A stretch of DNA of 64,000 bases from Leishmania mexicana MHOM/GT/2001/U1103 (GCF_000234665.1 NC_018318.1:1-64000); one strand, 5' to 3'. Counted from the stretch's first letter, positions 8,827 to 19,224 are shown. Notes: generated from the sequence alone by a model not told the origin. Translations and numbers: made by a program.

Positions 8827-11800
8827 ATGTTAAATGGGCTGACGCGGGTGAGCACCAGTTCTGAGCTGGAGTCGATACTAGATATCGTGCAATCGTCCGG
8901 CGAGATCGCGGTCGTCTTTACTTCGCCGAGCATTGGCGATTTGGAGACGATTACAAGCGAAACACAGCGTCGTCAGCTGCGCATTGCGGGAATCCCTCGC
9001 GGCGGGTACACCATCCTCCCTGCTATCCCGCTATACGATGACGAGCTGCTTCAGATGTGTGAGCGGTACACCGCAGCCAACGAGTACGAGAAGGCGGAAA
9101 TGCGCAACGGCCTGTATATGCGAGAATACCCACTATTCGCATACAGCATGCGCCATCAGAGGGCACTATTTCACCCAGCCGACTACGTGAGTCGGATTCT
9201 CCAGTTCTGCTCTTATTATGTCCAGGTGCCCGACACAGACGTTTTGTCGCTGCAGGACAGGAGTCCTTTTCTTCACATTTCCCCCATAAAGGAAATTTGC
9301 ACACGTCTTCGCCTCATTGCCCGCGGCACCCCAGTGGCACCAGACGATTCCGAGTCGCCGGTGCCAGAGCAGCTGCGGTTTCATGCAGAGTCAGACGTTG
9401 AGAAGCTTGCAACCGAGTGTTCGACCGCTATGACCATCGCAGCCAGTAGTGGTGGCGCCTCGGAGACGGAGCAGCTGCCTCTCTTCAGCGGTGTTGCGCC
9501 GTCGGCGCTGTTTCAGAAAGACGCAGTGGAGGAGGTCGACAAGGATGCTGAGGAAGCCATGGAGGATCTCACCGGCGAGGAGACAGTGGACGCAGTGCAC
9601 AGCTTTCAGCCAGAGTACTTGACACTGGACGGATTTGAGCTGGTGACAAAAGCGTCCATCTTCTACGACCGCGAAGGGGAGGGGCAGCGCGTCGTTGCGG
9701 TGTACATTCCAGGAGGGGTACCAGAGGACACGTGCCGCGCAGCCGCAGCGGTCCTGGAGCCGGCGGCGACGAAAAAGAACTTGCGGGCGCCAACGAACGG
9801 TGGACTGCCACCAGACACCGGGATCGTGGGCTACTACGACTACCTTACGAATCCTACCCAACACAAGTGCAGAGAGACAGAATTCAGCCGCAGGAACTGG
9901 GGACTCTTAGCCCAGAGCGAGCAACTGCTGAAGCATCTCGACAAGCTGTACAGTCAGTTGGCTCCAATGCACCATCATCTGCAAAGGGTGGCCATCCCGT
10001 CACAGTACCAGCTCTGCGGAACAGTCTTCAGCACCATCACTGTTAACAGAAACTTCCGCACCGCCGTGCACACCGACAAGGGTGACTTTCGGAGTGGCTT
10101 GGGGGTTCTCTCAGTTATCAACGGCGAGTTTGAGGGATGCCATCTCGCCATCAAAAGGCTCAAGAAGGCGTTCCAGCTCAAAGTCGGCGACGTTCTTCTT
10201 TTCGACACGTCTCTGGAGCACGGCAACACGGAGGTGATAAACCCGGAAATTCACTGGCAGCGAACCAGCGTTGTGTGCTACCTGCGCACTGGACTAATGT
10301 CCTCTGTGTGCGAGATGGAGCGACGTAAGCACCTGAATCGGCTCATTCTCCAGCAACTGCTCAACACGGAGGTCCGCCACACGACGGTGAACATCAATGG
10401 AGCCGACAGCAGCCTGCCACCGCTGTTTGTGCCGACTCGCCTGGCGAGCCATTTGGCGCCAGTGCAGCTTTCTGCCCTCGGCTTCATTGTGGAGCGGGCG
10501 GAGAAGCAGAGTGGATGCGTGGTGGCAATGACGATGGGACTGGGCAAAACGCTTGTTGCACTCACGTTGTGCTTCTCACAGCTGCATCTTGCACCACAGG
10601 CCGACATACTCATCCTCACGCCAAAGCCAATCATCAGTCACTGGGTGGACGAGAAGAACAAGTGGGGCATGCACGGGCTCCACTTTCCGCACTTCGTCGC
10701 CTCCGATGGGCTCAACTCGTTGGAGTTCGAGCAGCAGCTTCTCGAGTACGAACGTCAGAAGAACAACGAGAAACCCAAGTTGGGCCACATCTTCGTCATC
10801 AACGGCGAGTACCTGGCAGGGTTTCTGCGACGTTTCAAGCGATTCACGCCCTTGCTCATGATCGTGGATGAGGGCCACCGAGTGGCTGCGAAAGGGAATA
10901 AATTGACGGAGTCACTCGATCGCCTACGCTGCAACCTCCGCATCGTGTTATCCGGCACGCCTTTGCAAAACGACGCCAGCGAACTGTATCGGCTAGTGGG
11001 GTGGGTAAACAAAGGCGTCAGCAGGGTACTACCGCCGAAGCGCTTCCAGGAGCTCGCGAATGACATCAACCAGTTCGTCGAGGGCGACGATGGTGCCTTC
11101 TACAATGCAGTGATGGCGCAGGAGTACATTCAGGACTGGATGCGTGGGTTCGTGTTTCGTGAAATGGAGAACGACCTGCCACCGCTCCACGATTACCTGT
11201 TGATATGCGGCTCCTCCGATGTGCAGCTGGAGTATGAGGAGAAGCTGGGCCTCACGGAGACGGCCATGGCAGCCCTGAAAGCCACGGAGCACCGACCGCA
11301 TCACCTCTCCACACACCCCGCGTGCTACCTGGCCTTCATCTCCGACAGCTACCAATCGATGGTAAGCGGGTGGACAGTGCGCGCGCAGCCGAATACGTCC
11401 CGGTCGCGAGTGTCCCAGCTGGAGGAGATCGATACCATGCGACTGGAGCAGTATGTCCAGTTGGTGGAAAACGAGCAACTCGACGCCTTCATCGATTTGA
11501 GCGGCAAGATGCGGGTGCTCGTGGATATTGTGCTGCGCGTGCAAGCCCGCAAGGAGAAGCTCATCATTTTCTCCCTCTATGTGGGTTCGCAGGACCTGAT
11601 TCATCGCACCCTGACGGCGCTGCGGGTCTGCACATTTACTGTTCGCGGCCGCGACTCACAAGACCGCCGCCGCCGCGCCATGCAGGAGTTCAGCGAGAAC
11701 AAAGACCTCATTGTGTTGGTATTATCGACAAAGATCGCCGCCTACGGTCTTGACTTCACGGCGGCGAATCACGTTGTTCTATTTGACTCGTGGTGGAACC

Positions 11801-12123
11801 CGCAGGTGGACGCGCAGGCCATCGCGCGCGCGTACAGGCGAAATCAACGGAAGCCAGTGACCGTGTATCGCCTTATCTCTGCAACCGAAAACAAGTTCGT
11901 GCTGCGCTCACAGACCCGAAAGATTGCCCTGTTCAAGTGCATCCTCCACGAGCGCACCAGTCGGCAGGCTCTGCCCGACGAGCTGGAGGACTGCGCAGCG
12001 AACGAGAAGGATGAAGAACGGAAGAACTTTTGGGCAAAGCTGAAGACGGCCTCTCTGGCTGGGGGTACTCGGGCGTTGTTGAACGTGTATCGCTACCAGG
12101 AGAGCGTTCGCGAAAGCGAATAA
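8827..12123 (+). CDS. JBP2: J-binding protein 2: thymidine hydroxylase with SWI2/SNF2 domain
   Basis: Predicted 1098-residue JBP2, a nuclear enzyme of the first step of base J synthesis: hydroxylation of thymidine in DNA using Fe(II), 2-oxoglutarate and oxygen. The N-terminal TET/JBP oxygenase half shows the expected ligands: His415 and Asp417 in HTDKGD, His465 in LEHGN and Arg479 for 2-oxoglutarate. The C-terminal half is a SNF2 ATPase: Walker A GLGKT with Lys574-Thr575, DEGH box at 681-684, and a helicase C-terminal motif QAIARAYRRNQ near 997-1007. Both halves are joined without a break. The start was chosen from the acceptor at 8805-8806; a 22-codon longer frame exists upstream but lies in the pyrimidine tract. 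All key residues are intact, so the organism should be able to make base J. Confidence 0.97.
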   Translation: MLNGLTRVSTSSELESILDIVQSSGEIAVVFTSPSIGDLETITSETQRRQLRIAGIPRGGYTILPAIPLYDDELLQMCERYTAANEYEKAEMRNGLYMREYPLFAYSMRHQRALFHPADYVSRILQFCSYYVQVPDTDVLSLQDRSPFLHISPIKEICTRLRLIARGTPVAPDDSESPVPEQLRFHAESDVEKLATECSTAMTIAASSGGASETEQLPLFSGVAPSALFQKDAVEEVDKDAEEAMEDLTGEETVDAVHSFQPEYLTLDGFELVTKASIFYDREGEGQRVVAVYIPGGVPEDTCRAAAAVLEPAATKKNLRAPTNGGLPPDTGIVGYYDYLTNPTQHKCRETEFSRRNWGLLAQSEQLLKHLDKLYSQLAPMHHHLQRVAIPSQYQLCGTVFSTITVNRNFRTAVHTDKGDFRSGLGVLSVINGEFEGCHLAIKRLKKAFQLKVGDVLLFDTSLEHGNTEVINPEIHWQRTSVVCYLRTGLMSSVCEMERRKHLNRLILQQLLNTEVRHTTVNINGADSSLPPLFVPTRLASHLAPVQLSALGFIVERAEKQSGCVVAMTMGLGKTLVALTLCFSQLHLAPQADILILTPKPIISHWVDEKNKWGMHGLHFPHFVASDGLNSLEFEQQLLEYERQKNNEKPKLGHIFVINGEYLAGFLRRFKRFTPLLMIVDEGHRVAAKGNKLTESLDRLRCNLRIVLSGTPLQNDASELYRLVGWVNKGVSRVLPPKRFQELANDINQFVEGDDGAFYNAVMAQEYIQDWMRGFVFREMENDLPPLHDYLLICGSSDVQLEYEEKLGLTETAMAALKATEHRPHHLSTHPACYLAFISDSYQSMVSGWTVRAQPNTSRSRVSQLEEIDTMRLEQYVQLVENEQLDAFIDLSGKMRVLVDIVLRVQARKEKLIIFSLYVGSQDLIHRTLTALRVCTFTVRGRDSQDRRRRAMQEFSENKDLIVLVLSTKIAAYGLDFTAANHVVLFDSWWNPQVDAQAIARAYRRNQRKPVTVYRLISATENKFVLRSQTRKIALFKCILHERTSRQALPDELEDCAANEKDEERKNFWAKLKTASLAGGTRALLNVYRYQESVRESE

Positions 12124-13385
12124 GAGCATCCGGCGGCAAAGGCGTGGCGTCTTTGCGGCGTCGAATCCATGTGGGCGCTCTCTTGGTTACTCTTTTCTCT
12201 TGCTTTTCTTGTACGTGCCTCTGATTATGCCTCATCTTGTACCTCTTCATCTGCTCTCGTATTCCTTCGTTTCGTTTTTTTTTTGTATACGTGTGTGTGT
12301 GTCTGGCAAAAGAGCGAATAATCATACAGTGCACTCATTCTCACGCGCGTAAGCAGCTTTTCCGCAACGCTGCCGCCACAGCCTGCTCACACATAGCTTA
12401 CTAATTGGTATAAAATGGCGTGGGGAAAAGATGGAGGTATGTGTTGTGAGGATGGACGTACGCCACACCCCAGGCCTCGTTTTTTGTGTGAGAGGGGTGA
12501 GTTTACTCGTTGTGGCGATTGTCGAACTCCTCGTCAGCATTGAGCGTCGTTTAATTCTGCTTTGCGCTCTGCTCGGTGCTACTAATCAACCTTCTGTTGA
12601 CTGCTCTGTTTGTTTTACTTTTTTATGGGCCGTTGGGCAGCGATCACGGTGCGCGTAGGGCCCAATCCACGGCGCTTTTTCCGGTTGAAGTCTCAAGAGC
12701 ATATAGTTTGTGTGCGTGTGTGTGTTTGGCTGTGTTTCTGTGCATCTTTTGCCTATTGTTTGGTCGATGACAAATCGGTGTGTTGTGTGTGTTCCTTTGG
12801 TTTGTTTAGTGACCTCCCTCCCCCTTTGTCATCCATATATATATATATATATATACTCTCCTTTTTCTCTCCCTCTCCCCCTCTGTTTCGTGTTGTCTTG
12901 ATGAACCATTCGCCGGCCTGTGCACGTGCGCGTGCGCGCGGATGCCTGGATGGAGCAAAACAAAATGAAAAACAGCGTACCGCCGAGCATACAGTGAACC
13001 ACGTATGTGTGGGTGTGGGCGTGTGTCGGAAGGGGAGGTCAGAGCACTCACGCGGCAATTTTCTTGACAGCCCGTCTTCCTCCTGATCGCCCTCACGTGC
13101 GGTTGCGTGCGGGGAGTGAAGTGAGCAACAACAATAAGAGAGCGGGGTAACACTGTTTGCATGACTTTCCTGTAACGATGGCCACCTGGAGGAAAATGTC
13201 TCGGTGGTTATCGCCTCCCCACACACCTAATCACCTGTCTTCCTTTGCCTCTCCTCCCCTCTTCGCCCCTCATCTCTAACCCCCACGGACGCCTTGCCTG
13301 CAGACATAACGCTGTGTATGCATCATCGCAAACCTGTGCGAAGCTCTTTAGGGATTGCTCGCCACGCCTGGTGCCTGCTGCTGTC
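12124..13385 (+). other. intergenic region, JBP2 3' UTR
   Basis: About 1.26 kb with TG and T runs (12275-12302), a TA run at 12835-12855 and pyrimidine-rich sequence around 13230-13280 before the next gene. Short frames seen here have low-complexity translations; no gene called. Confidence 0.6.
12835..12855. repeat. TA dinucleotide microsatellite
   Basis: About ten alternating T-A units, in the JBP2 downstream gap. Likely length-variable between strains. Confidence 0.8.
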
Positions 13386-15587
13386 ATGAAGCGAGGCGTG
13401 CAGCAGGCGAAGAGCCTCCACGTGCTGCAGCGGCTGCTTGGCCCCGTTGTTGCGCTGTACATCTCTCGATGCCGAGCGAAAGCCGATGTGGCGCGTGAGG
13501 CGTCGCTGTATCATGCACCCAGCATAGACGCCCTCAGGCAGCTTCCGATCCTTGCAAAATGGCCAGACTCAGCACTACAGAAGTGGCTGTCACACGGAGT
13601 GATGGTGGCTTACAGAAAGGGAACATGCATTGGGTTCGCATGTGAGCCACCGCAAGCAGCGCGTGTTTACTGGGTGCTCACTGGCAAAGTCGCTCAAGTA
13701 CCGGCGAAGAGCGAGCTGCGCGAGTGTGCTTGTGAGCTCCCGCACCTGCCGCCAAACGCACCGAAGACTGGCCCAGTGGTGCTGCCGGCTCACTTTCTGG
13801 AGAATGCAGCGAAGGCGGCACTGCCCTCTCTCACCTCCACCCAGGAGCGCATCAAGGAATCACTGGCGACGTACCATGCCGGTCACCTTGTCGATGCCGA
13901 GAGGCTGCTGCTCGGTGGTGGAAGGCAGCGCTCGCTTCGATGTCAGACAGACGCCGTTATGTTGAGCTTTCCATTTTCGCTTTTCTTGAGAGAAGTTCAG
14001 TGTTTACCTGGCCCTGTGCGAAGCGATGTCATCGATGTCGCACGCACCGTTGTTCAGCGTACCATGGCGCAGTTTGGTGTGATGCCATCCGTGCACTCCC
14101 TAACCTCGGCGAATCCGGTCCTGCAAAGTATTCCGCCAAGAGATCTGAGAGCCCTGCGTCTTCAGCTGAGACCGTTCGTGTTTCTGCAATTCGACGTCAT
14201 CTGTCACGATTTGGCGAACTCAGACAAAGTCTTTTTCCTCAGCCTCGGCACGGTACTCATCGAAGACTGCAGAGGCTGCTCATCGACGATTACATCGAAG
14301 GTGTCAACTGCCGTCGGGCTGGAGACGTTTGTGCCGTGCCGCTTTCCGGACTACTACGATCAGAAGCTGCGGGCAAAGGCGGCTACGTACTGTGAGATGT
14401 GGTGCATCCCCACCGCCGCGCTGCTCGTCTTGTGCAGCGCTGAAACACAGCTCCGCTGCGCGCAAGCAGCTAAGCAACTCTTGGGCAACAAAACGAGCCG
14501 GCTCACGCCAGCATCCGCGCTGCGTACATGCCCTTGCTTCACTGGCGTCTCCGAGGCGGCCATCGCTGTCGTCGCTCGAGCGCTGGAGGTGCGGGTGCAC
14601 TGTGCGGGTGACACCATTGTCGCCTCGAAGCGAGCGCCTAGCACGGGCATTCTCGTAGTAGCCGGAGTCGTGGTCGTGCACTCGAACAGGAAAAAAGCTT
14701 CCGAGCCTCTGTGCACAGGCCAGGCTCGCTACTTTTGCGAGTGCTTTGTGAAGATGGCGCTAGAGGAGTCGGTGATCTCGCAGAGCAGCTCTCTTGTGCT
14801 GCACGGGTCTCCTGGAAGAATATTTGAGCTCATGGAGGAGCTCAACACTGCGTCAGACGACATCAAAATCATGTTGGACAATGCACAAGACTACGTGAAT
14901 GGCCAGTATGGGGCTGGGGCCAGCAACCTCAGCAAGGCGCAAAATGCAGCAGCCGAGCGTGTAAAGGCGTACAAGCGTCGCCGCGCGGGAGCTGCGCCGA
15001 CAGCGTCTCCACCAAGCACCAGCGTCGACGCCGTCGACAACCTCACCGTTGTGGAGAATGAGCTCTTGGTCAGCCTGGCATTGCAGTTGCAGGCGCTGCA
15101 CCCCAACACAGCAGACGAAGCAAAATTCGACGTCTTTCGGGTAGGGGATCTGACGATGGTGGACGACGACGCTCTGACCGATTCTCGCCCAGCTGCAGAG
15201 TGCTTTTCCCTTGACGACGAAGGAAGGCTTGTCACCTGTGCCTTGCCAGCACTCGTTGCTTCTGCGCGCCCCTTGACAGAGGTCCCTGTGGCTCCCTCAC
15301 CCGCCATTGCTGCACCAAGAGCCGACGTAGTCGCTGCGTCATTGCAGCAGCGAGAGAAAACGAAAGAGACGAGGTCTTCAACGCAGGAGACGGCAGCTGT
15401 TGTGTCTCAATCACTGCGCACAGCTGTGCGTGCGTCGGCCCCCGCGGCAGCTGGACGGCGCAGTGTGCCATCTCCCCGTCTTACCGCGTTGCGCACCACC
15501 GCAACGCGACTCCGAGAAGAAGCAGATGGCGTAGACAGGCGAAGAGAGTATCAACGTCAGCTGCTGCGCGTGAAGCACCCTCTGTGA
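13386..15587 (+). CDS. protein with repeated cyclic-nucleotide-binding-like folds
   Basis: Predicted 733 residues, function unknown. Three stretches resemble degenerate cyclic-nucleotide-binding domains: about 47-215, about 245-365 and about 378-455. Each begins with a short leader like LRQLPILAKWPDSALQKWL and contains beta-rich segments of the type YWVLTGKV or GILVVAGVVVV. I do not see the phosphate-binding cassette (an R-A-A type end), so nucleotide binding is doubtful. The C-terminal 200 residues are Ala/Ser/Thr-rich with basic helical patches, probably disordered. The ATG is the first plausible one after the pyrimidine-rich leader; a frame extension to 13245 reads through low-quality sequence. 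No kinase, channel or cyclase domain is attached. Confidence 0.75.
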   Translation: MKRGVQQAKSLHVLQRLLGPVVALYISRCRAKADVAREASLYHAPSIDALRQLPILAKWPDSALQKWLSHGVMVAYRKGTCIGFACEPPQAARVYWVLTGKVAQVPAKSELRECACELPHLPPNAPKTGPVVLPAHFLENAAKAALPSLTSTQERIKESLATYHAGHLVDAERLLLGGGRQRSLRCQTDAVMLSFPFSLFLREVQCLPGPVRSDVIDVARTVVQRTMAQFGVMPSVHSLTSANPVLQSIPPRDLRALRLQLRPFVFLQFDVICHDLANSDKVFFLSLGTVLIEDCRGCSSTITSKVSTAVGLETFVPCRFPDYYDQKLRAKAATYCEMWCIPTAALLVLCSAETQLRCAQAAKQLLGNKTSRLTPASALRTCPCFTGVSEAAIAVVARALEVRVHCAGDTIVASKRAPSTGILVVAGVVVVHSNRKKASEPLCTGQARYFCECFVKMALEESVISQSSSLVLHGSPGRIFELMEELNTASDDIKIMLDNAQDYVNGQYGAGASNLSKAQNAAAERVKAYKRRRAGAAPTASPPSTSVDAVDNLTVVENELLVSLALQLQALHPNTADEAKFDVFRVGDLTMVDDDALTDSRPAAECFSLDDEGRLVTCALPALVASARPLTEVPVAPSPAIAAPRADVVAASLQQREKTKETRSSTQETAAVVSQSLRTAVRASAPAAAGRRSVPSPRLTALRTTATRLREEADGVDRRREYQRQLLRVKHPL

Positions 15588-16134
15588 TCCTGCACCACTC
15601 CCTCTAGGGCGACATGGCGCTGCTGCCCTGAAGGCACCGCGTTTGTGCGCTCTCCGCTTTTCTTTTCCTAACTTCGTTGGCGCCTTGCATGATGTAGAAT
15701 AGGGCTCATTGTTTGGCGGTGTGCTTGCGCTTTTTTCTCTTCCTTGATCCTGAGGGGCAAGAGCTGCCTTACGTGTTGCTGAAATCGTCCTTTGTCTTCC
15801 TCCTACGCCCTCCCCGTGTACCCGTCGAGGCACCCCCCCCCCCGCCGACTGCCCGCCCCTCTGCCCCGATCCCAGCCCCTCCCTTTCCTTCTCTCCCTCC
15901 TGCTCCCTATTTGCATTTGGTCGAACAGCGCACAGCAAAAAGTCGCGTTTTGAGGCAGGTAGGCACGACACCGAGCCAACGATGTTTGCCCTGCCTCTCT
16001 CAGATCTGTGGCATTCTACAAAGGAAGAAAAGAAAATACTATTTTGAGGTGCTTGCGGCGTGTGGGTGTGTATCTGCTTCGCTCGCGTGTGAAGGGAGCA
16101 CGTGCACCACGTCACCTTCCCTCATTCGGTAGCA
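15588..16134 (+). other. intergenic region
   Basis: Contains an 11-base C run at about 15833-15843 and a long C/T-rich stretch to about 15910. No gene or RNA recognised. Confidence 0.6.
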
Positions 16135-16710
16135 ATGCCATCAAGCGTCGCCTACGTCTTGGGGACAGAAAGCTGTGGAAAGACAGACCTCGTCCACCAG
16201 CTGGAGTATCTCACTCAGGGGCTTGTGCGCACGGTGCCGACTGCCTGTACGCCGACGACGGGGCAGGAAGTGACGGAGCTCAGTATCCGCTCCCCCGCTG
16301 GCAAAGGGAAGGTCACAATCGAGGTGCGGGAGCTGGGAGGGTCTCTGGTGAACACCTGGGAGAGCTTTATTGAGTCTCGAAAGGCCAAGGACGACGGCAG
16401 CGGTGACACAGCGTTTCTTCTGATCTACGTCGTCGACGGAGTGGCTCCTCACCAGCTGCCGTTGGCTTCCACCATGTTCCGTTATCTCACGCAGGGCCGC
16501 CATGCACCCTGCGCAGGATGGCCAACGCTCATCGCCGTGCAGAAATGCGCCAGTGTAAACGCCGTCACGGCAGAGGAAGTGCGGAGCTTCTTCCTAGACG
16601 AGGCGGAAGCGCCGGTAAATGTCGACGTGGTTGAGGTAGACTCGTGGAATGGTATCGGAGCAGGGGACGTGCTCAGAGGGATCGAGGCAGTTTTTGGTGG
16701 CCTTCAGTAG
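16135..16710 (+). CDS. ARL16-like small GTPase
   Basis: Predicted 191 residues. A P-loop GTESCGKT (10-17) opens the protein, followed by a Thr-containing switch region and RELGG at 65-69, where ARF/ARL proteins have the WDxGGQ switch II motif. The arginine/glutamate-Leu-Gly-Gly form and the short following helix match ARL16, an ARF-family GTPase linked to cilia in animals. The G4 base-specificity motif, normally NKxD, reads Q-K-C-A at 136-139, so guanine specificity may be relaxed or lost. There is no N-terminal glycine at position 2, so no myristoylation. The start is the only ATG that leaves the P-loop about ten residues in, the usual spacing. Other possibility: a divergent ARL or SRP-receptor-beta-like GTPase. 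The family is fairly sure, the subfamily moderately. Confidence 0.78.
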   Translation: MPSSVAYVLGTESCGKTDLVHQLEYLTQGLVRTVPTACTPTTGQEVTELSIRSPAGKGKVTIEVRELGGSLVNTWESFIESRKAKDDGSGDTAFLLIYVVDGVAPHQLPLASTMFRYLTQGRHAPCAGWPTLIAVQKCASVNAVTAEEVRSFFLDEAEAPVNVDVVEVDSWNGIGAGDVLRGIEAVFGGLQ

Positions 16711-17387
16711 CGATGGTATCTTGGCCTCTTTGCATATCGTGTATATGAGCGCCTCATTTTGCATGCGCGCGAGTGTGCTTATGTGTGCGGTGGGAAGGGG
16801 GTGTCACCCGCCGTTGCTTCGTACCTCTCAGCCTCCTCACACTCTTGTACAACAGAGCTTCCTTGCTCCCTCGAGAGGAAACAGACACGCACAACAGACG
16901 GAAAATGACCTCTCCCGGCGATCTCGCAGAAGGACTACAACAGTGACACATTTCTGCTAGAATATCGAACTTGCTCTTTCGCCTTAAAGACCTGCTATTG
17001 GAGGTGGCACCTGAAGCGCTGCTGCTCTCTTTCGCAAAACTCGATGGCGCCCCTCGTTTTCATCTATATCCCTCCTCTCTCCCGTCTTTGCCGTCTCGAC
17101 CACCGCACCTGCAACTTCTGTGCTTTGGTTTTCCTGTAAAAGTGCGAAGAAATCGAGAAGTGCCTCTTGAGCGCGTTTTTTTTTGCTTTTTATACGCAAG
17201 CACACTACGTCGTGTGCCGAAGTCCTTCTCGGGGCCACTCACGGCACCTGTCGAGTTATCTGCTGATTAACCCCCTCCCTCCCTCTAGTGCATTGTTACT
17301 GTTTTTTGTTTTTTTCGCGGAGACGCATTGGACTCCCATCAACGTGCGGGTACCCACCACCACCACCACAGACTTCCTCCATTCCTC
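16711..17387 (+). other. intergenic region
   Basis: T-rich around 17175-17320 with several pyrimidine tracts, then a short CAC trinucleotide run (17354-17369) close to the next ATG. No gene seen. Confidence 0.6.
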
Positions 17388-18227
17388 ATGAGCGACTTCG
17401 AAGTGGTCTCTTCCGAAGATGAAGAAGCAGGCATGATCACCGTCGGAAGATCTGCGGAGGTACCGCCGTATGGGCATCTGCGCCCGTTCTGCAAGGGAAA
17501 GCTGCTGTGGTCCCCGGAGGCATCCCACTGGATACTCGTCCTGCTCACCCTGGCAGGTGGCACGCTACTGTTTACGCTGCTCTGGGGATCGCTCCGCTAC
17601 ACTTCCCCGAACATCCTGCCCAACCGGTGGATGATGCAGTTGCCTGATATCATTGTTGCGCTTCTGGCAGTGGTGTCTGCAACGCTTCTCCTGTGCACAT
17701 CACTCACAAACCCAGGTATTCTGCCCAAAAACAACCTTCCCCCCTCTCTGGGCAGTTCCGCAGCGAAGGACTACTGCACGACTCTCCCCTACTGCATGAC
17801 GTGCCACATCTACCGCCCCTCGCAGTCAGGCCACTGTAGGCGCTGCAACAACTGCGTTGCATTGTTTGATCATCACTGCCGTCTTCTCGGGTGCTGCATC
17901 GGTGAGCTCAATAGGCGCTACTTTCTTCTTTTTCTTGTCAGCACCGCCGCCTGCAGCGCCTTCATCTCTGCGTGTTTCGGGTACTTTGTCATCGTCGTGC
18001 CGCCGAAGGGAAACTTGGTTCTGTACATCTTATTCACCGTCGGCCTCGTCACCACCGTGCTTCTCACTCTCGTTCTTGCTGGGTACCTGCTGCACAACCT
18101 CCGCCTAATTCGCATGGGGTTGTTGCATCGTGAGTACATGAATGGCACCGCCCCGCGCAGCCGTGGTCGTGCTGGCTTCTTTGCGAACTTGATACTAGTG
18201 TTTTTTCCGAGGAAGGAATGTGGCTAA
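17388..18227 (+). CDS. DHHC-type protein S-acyltransferase
   Basis: Predicted 279-residue four-span membrane enzyme that transfers palmitate to cysteines of target proteins. Hydrophobic spans lie at about 45-67, 87-108, 182-208 and 213-237. Between spans 2 and 3 is a zinc-binding cysteine-rich domain: CMTC, then HCRRCNNC, then DHHC at 161-164, and CCIG with the downstream N-R-R-Y-F element. The motif is unusual: after DHHC the common P-W is replaced by R-L, and the N before C-I-G is a C. The catalytic Cys164 is present, so it may still be active. The chosen ATG is the first in frame and follows the CAC repeat closely. The short acidic N-terminus is typical of the cytosolic lead-in. The downstream gap carries a retroposon-like element, probably in this gene's 3' UTR. 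Confidence 0.9.
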   Translation: MSDFEVVSSEDEEAGMITVGRSAEVPPYGHLRPFCKGKLLWSPEASHWILVLLTLAGGTLLFTLLWGSLRYTSPNILPNRWMMQLPDIIVALLAVVSATLLLCTSLTNPGILPKNNLPPSLGSSAAKDYCTTLPYCMTCHIYRPSQSGHCRRCNNCVALFDHHCRLLGCCIGELNRRYFLLFLVSTAACSAFISACFGYFVIVVPPKGNLVLYILFTVGLVTTVLLTLVLAGYLLHNLRLIRMGLLHREYMNGTAPRSRGRAGFFANLILVFFPRKECG

Positions 18228-18298
18228 TCACGCTTCGTGTCGCACTCGCTGGTACCCTCCTCCTCTTGCTGATGTATTCGAGTCGCTGTGGAAACCCC
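18228..18298 (+). other. short spacer between the acyltransferase and the retroposon
   Basis: Only 71 bases separate the stop codon from the repeat, placing the element in the presumed 3' UTR. Nothing else seen. Confidence 0.5.
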
Positions 18299-18779
18299 TG
18301 ATGACAAGAGGGGGGACACCCCCGTGCGTGGCATCTCGGGACCCAGCACCCCACCCTCTAGCCCTGCCCACTGCCGAGCCGCCTCTGGTCGTGACAGGCT
18401 CAGGCGCCTACAACGTAGGAAGCGGGGGTCAGAACGCGCTTGCGCCATCCATATGGTGGGCAGCGTGTCAGTGTGACTCGAGCACACCCCACCTGGCCCT
18501 CACTGCCGGCCGGTGGTGAGGAGCCTGAGCCACTCCGAGAGGGATGCACCAGGTGGCGACCGGCACGATGGGCGAGCGCCTGTCCGGCGACCCGCGAGGC
18601 TGGGGGATGGGTGCAGTTTGGTGCAGAGTTCGAGCTGGGATGTCTGGGTCGGTGCACAGCTGTAACGCGTGTACCTGCGGCATGCCTCGCACCACGCGAT
18701 GGGGGGGGGCTGTGGCAGGCCCGGTAGAGTGGACTCGAATTCGTGTTGCGTGGCCGAGAATTCGCAGGCTGAGCAACAA
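18299..18779 (+). mobile_element. SIDER-type short retroposon, copy 1
   Basis: A 481-base element repeated almost exactly at 40823-41306. It starts TGATGAC, has a small G-run/ACA/C-run hairpin near its start and ends GCTGAGCAACAA, with only a short A-rich tail. Size, 3' UTR position and lack of an open frame suit the SIDER family of degenerate Leishmania retroposons; I recognise the pattern but could not align it to a consensus. After the first ~25 bases the copies differ by four substitutions and one base in a G run. I see no clear target-site duplication. Family knowledge: many SIDER2 elements in 3' UTRs lower mRNA stability. Confidence 0.65.
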
Positions 18780-19224
18780 AATTGTTTTCGTCTGGCCTCT
18801 TATTGGCTGCATTTCGCTTTTTCATTATTGAACCTGCTTCCCCAATTTATTGGTCTTTCTGTGCGCATGGCTGTTCAGTGAAGGATAACACACGAGAACG
18901 GTTCCCTGGTAAGGAGGCTCTAGTGTACCCCTCCACCCTCGTGGGTGCTGTCATGCAAGTGAACTTGGACACCAGCACTGAGTTAATGGAACAGCAACAG
19001 CAACGTTCACATGCGGCAGTGGCAGTGACTCACTCGCTTCTATGCCCACGGCCACCAGCACCGCGCACCGTCGCAGCTCTTTCCAGGTCTTCTTCCCCCA
19101 TGGCTCTCTCTCTCACTGGTTCCAAAGGAGCGCAGCGCCACCTCCCCCCCCCTTCGCCTGCTTTGTGCGCACACGCACGCGTCCACAAAGAGCAAGACCA
19201 GACGCAAGCAGTCAGCCTACACTC
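18780..19224 (+). other. intergenic region after retroposon copy 1
   Basis: Unique sequence with C/T-rich tracts at 19075-19165 that could serve the next gene's splicing. The frame of the next gene stays open back to 19042 but without an earlier ATG giving a better N-terminus. Confidence 0.5.
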
